From the NCBI GenBank assembly GCA_021846065.1, contig JAJZCP010000002.1, positions 1 through 26,283 of the forward strand: a stretch of 26,283 bases of DNA. The letters run 5' to 3'. A model generated the notes under the pieces. The model made no database searches. It was given only the letters and a program-made list of their open reading frames with translations, and was not told the origin of the DNA. Below, in pieces: positions 25,017-26,283 of this stretch (position 1 is the stretch's first letter; every line of letters starts with the position of its first letter). The stretch comes from Acidobacteriota bacterium (GTDB taxonomy: Bacteria > Acidobacteriota > Terriglobia > Terriglobales > Acidobacteriaceae). The position numbers and the translations under genes are program-made.

Positions 25017-25760
25017 TCATCCCCCGAGGCGAGACAATGCATCTGCGGAGTTCAGCCGCCGCTCTGTGTGGCGCTCCAGTGTCCGCACTAGAAAGCGGCG
25101 CAGGTCCTGTCCGGATTGCCGTGTCCACGGCTCGCCGCTCATCGCGCGAATCGGATCGCGCGACATTCGCTGCGCCAACTCCAGCGAATCGCGGCCCAGC
25201 ATGCTGCTGTTCGGCTTCTTGTGGCGCGCGCAACTCAGCCCATCGGCCAACGCGTGAAAATAGGCAGCCTCGCCCGCGAGGGACTGGCCGCAATCCGTGC
25301 ATCGATCCGTCTCCGGCAGCCAGCCAATCAACCGCGTGACCCACAGGGAAAAATAAGTGAGCGGCATCCAGCAATGATCCACGCGGCTTTGTTCCAGCAC
25401 CGCGAGCGTCAGGCGGAAGATGGCATCCTGCGGGTCATGGTCCGGCAGCACATTCTCCAGCACCTCCGCGTAATAGGCAAGCGTGGCCGCGCGAAGATAA
25501 TCAATTGGGTGCGCCAGCGGCGATGCGATCGCCTCAAAATGATCCATCCGTACCAATTCCTGGCGCGGCCTCTCCGCGTACGTCGCGTGGACGTAGGTCA
25601 TCGGCTCCAGCGCTCCGCCAAAGCGTTTTCTCGATTTCAGAGCGGCCTTGGCCACGCCGCGCACCTTACCTAAATCGCGCGTCAGCAGGGAGACCAGCAG
25701 GTCCGATTCCCGCAGCGGCCAGGTCCGCAGTACGATCGCCTCAGATTCATGCAGGATCAT
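25017..25760 (-). CDS. recO: DNA repair protein RecO
   Basis: A 247-residue recombination mediator that loads RecA onto SSB-coated DNA with RecR. The N-terminal OB-fold is clear (MILHESEAIVLRTWPLRESD, LLTRDLGKVRGVAKAALKSR, RFGGALEPMTYVHATYAER). A helical domain and a zinc-binding region follow, with CTDC near residue 158 and a later SCARH. Several homologues have four cysteines here; in this protein the last ligand could be the histidine. The ATG at 25760 starts the family's usual sequence and is preferred over 19 extra in-frame residues upstream. There is no visible Shine-Dalgarno. Its own promoter must lie in the short region after the ferredoxin terminator. Confidence 0.94.
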   Translation of the reverse strand: MILHESEAIVLRTWPLRESDLLVSLLTRDLGKVRGVAKAALKSRKRFGGALEPMTYVHATYAERPRQELVRMDHFEAIASPLAHPIDYLRAATLAYYAEVLENVLPDHDPQDAIFRLTLAVLEQSRVDHCWMPLTYFSLWVTRLIGWLPETDRCTDCGQSLAGEAAYFHALADGLSCARHKKPNSSMLGRDSLELAQRMSRDPIRAMSGEPWTRQSGQDLRRFLVRTLERHTERRLNSADALSRLGG

Positions 25761-25814
25761 GGCGTGGAAGAGAGTTACAGTCGAGGGGCTTGAATCGCAT
25801 CCGAAAGCGGCGGC

Positions 25815-25850
25815 CAATAAAAAGCGCGCAGCCCTGGGGCTGCGCGCTTT
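25815..25850 (-). terminator. Rho-independent terminator of the ferredoxin gene
   Basis: A perfect 13-bp stem AAAGCGCGCAGCC/GGCTGCGCGCTTT with a four-base loop. On the minus strand it runs into TTTTTATT. It lies 19 bases after the ferredoxin stop and ahead of recO, so ferredoxin is a separate unit. Confidence 0.88.
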
Positions 25851-25868
25851 CCTGAGACAGAAACAAAA

Positions 25869-26129
25869 CTAGCGGCCGAAATGCTGCGCGTTGATCTGTT
25901 CGTAATTCTTCCATTTTTCCGGCAAATCGTCGGCGGTGAAAATGGCCGACACCGGGCAGACCGGCACGCAGGCACCGCAATCGATGCACTCCACTGGATC
26001 GATGAAAAGCTGATTGGATTCCGCAAAGCCGTCTTCATCCTTTTTAGGATGAATGCAATCCACCGGACAGGCATCGACGCAGGCGGTATCTTTCGTGCCG
26101 ATGCAGGGTTCTGCAATTACGTAAGCCAT
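25869..26129 (-). CDS. fdxA: Ferredoxin with two iron-sulfur clusters (7Fe/8Fe type)
   Basis: An 86-residue electron carrier starting MAYVIAEPCIGTKDTACVDA. Eight cysteines are present: C9, C17, C21 and C25 in the first half, and C48, C51, C54 and C58 (CIDCGACVPVCP) in the second. The C-x7-C-x3-CP spacing of the first half is typical of seven-iron ferredoxins with one [3Fe-4S] and one [4Fe-4S] cluster, where C25 is a non-ligand. Since both quartets are complete, an eight-iron form cannot be excluded from sequence. GAGGAG lies about a dozen bases before ATG 26129. The 5' end of the gene, from the Shine-Dalgarno to codon 4, is repeated in inverted orientation at the right window edge. Confidence 0.95.
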   Translation of the reverse strand: MAYVIAEPCIGTKDTACVDACPVDCIHPKKDEDGFAESNQLFIDPVECIDCGACVPVCPVSAIFTADDLPEKWKNYEQINAQHFGR

Positions 26130-26147
26130 GGGTGAAAATTCTCCTCA
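26119..26147 (-). repeat. Left arm of an inverted repeat covering the ferredoxin start
   Basis: These 29 bases (Shine-Dalgarno, spacer and first three and a half codons of fdxA) match 26255-26283 on the other strand at 28 of 29 positions. The difference is GAGGAGA here against GAGGAAA there. The spacer between the arms is 107 bases. Confidence 0.95.
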
Positions 26148-26254
26148 CAGGGACTAGCAAGTCAACTCGATTGTAGCAGCACAGCTATAGGAATTTCTCC
26201 ACGACTGGCAAAAATGACGCAAGCGCGCGGCTTTGCCAGCCATCATCTCTCCGC

Positions 26255-26283
26255 TGAGGAAAATTTTCACCCATGGCTTACGT
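26255..26283 (+). repeat. Right arm of the inverted repeat, running to the window end
   Basis: Inverted copy of 26119-26147 with one mismatch. It is still matching at the final base, so its true length is unknown. Confidence 0.95.
26273..26283 (+). CDS. Start of a possible second, divergent ferredoxin gene (partial)
   Basis: ATGGCTTACGT encodes M-A-Y-V, the same opening as the ferredoxin on the other strand, and has the same GAGGAAAA ribosome-binding site and spacing. Only four codons are visible, so either a real divergent paralogue or an assembly fold-back at a contig end would explain it. Confidence 0.4.

Noticed and set aside
1..26283. CRISPR arrays, tRNA or rRNA genes, defence or secretion clusters
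   Set aside because: No regularly spaced direct repeats, cloverleaf sequences or matching gene families were seen on either strand by reading. A covariance-model scan would be needed to exclude small RNAs.

Overview
The window looks like chromosomal DNA of a Gram-negative, moderately GC-rich bacterium, most probably an acidobacterium (Acidobacteriota, Terriglobia-like). This is an inference from four things: the gene order msbA-yicC-gmk-rpoZ-coaBC, a very large LptC/LptA fusion next to lptB-rpoN-hpf-rapZ, the type-4 uracil-DNA glycosylase, and an interspersed palindrome built around GAGCGAAGCGAAGAATCC. Lipid A/LPS handling genes (MsbA, LptB, LptC/A) show a two-membrane cell. I found no tRNA, rRNA, CRISPR array or prophage.

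Layout. 1-1331: mobile-element debris. A probable serine-recombinase 3' end (+) abuts a 3'-truncated group II intron (-). The intron's 5' end lies directly behind the terminator hairpin of the next gene, which is the site preference of class C introns. 1352-3729 (-): a secreted SYLF-domain protein, then dcd followed by an orphan LuxR-type regulator with a degenerate receiver. 3826-4233 (+): an HU gene with its own promoter and a perfect 14-bp terminator. 4500-13872 (+): msbA, yicC, gmk, rpoZ, coaBC, a type-4 uracil-DNA glycosylase, a dienelactone-hydrolase-family enzyme and priA. 13888-20903 (-): the 'rpoN cluster' in the order lptC/A fusion, lptB, rpoN, hpf, rapZ, without ptsN or hprK. 20962-21564 (+): an unrecognised acidic protein. 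21653-21764: an interspersed palindromic repeat. 21774-25760 (-): recO, glyQ, glyS. 25869-26129 (-): an eight-cysteine ferredoxin.

How it fits together. Most of the window is housekeeping: nucleotide metabolism (dcd, gmk), CoA synthesis (coaBC), RNA polymerase parts (rpoZ, rpoN), replication and repair (priA, recO, UDG, HU), translation (glyQS, hpf) and envelope biogenesis (msbA, lpt genes). MsbA flips the lipid A core, while LptB and the LptC/A fusion would power and bridge its export. LptF, LptG and LptD are not in the window.

The most notable points are the truncated intron at a terminator, the receiver that lacks all its phosphorylation residues, the 855-residue LptC/LptA protein, and an inverted copy of the ferredoxin 5' end (28 of 29 bases) that runs exactly into the last base of the window. 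Both window ends lie in repeated sequence, which suggests that this is a whole contig broken at repeats. I found no convincing evidence of a wholly new multi-gene system.
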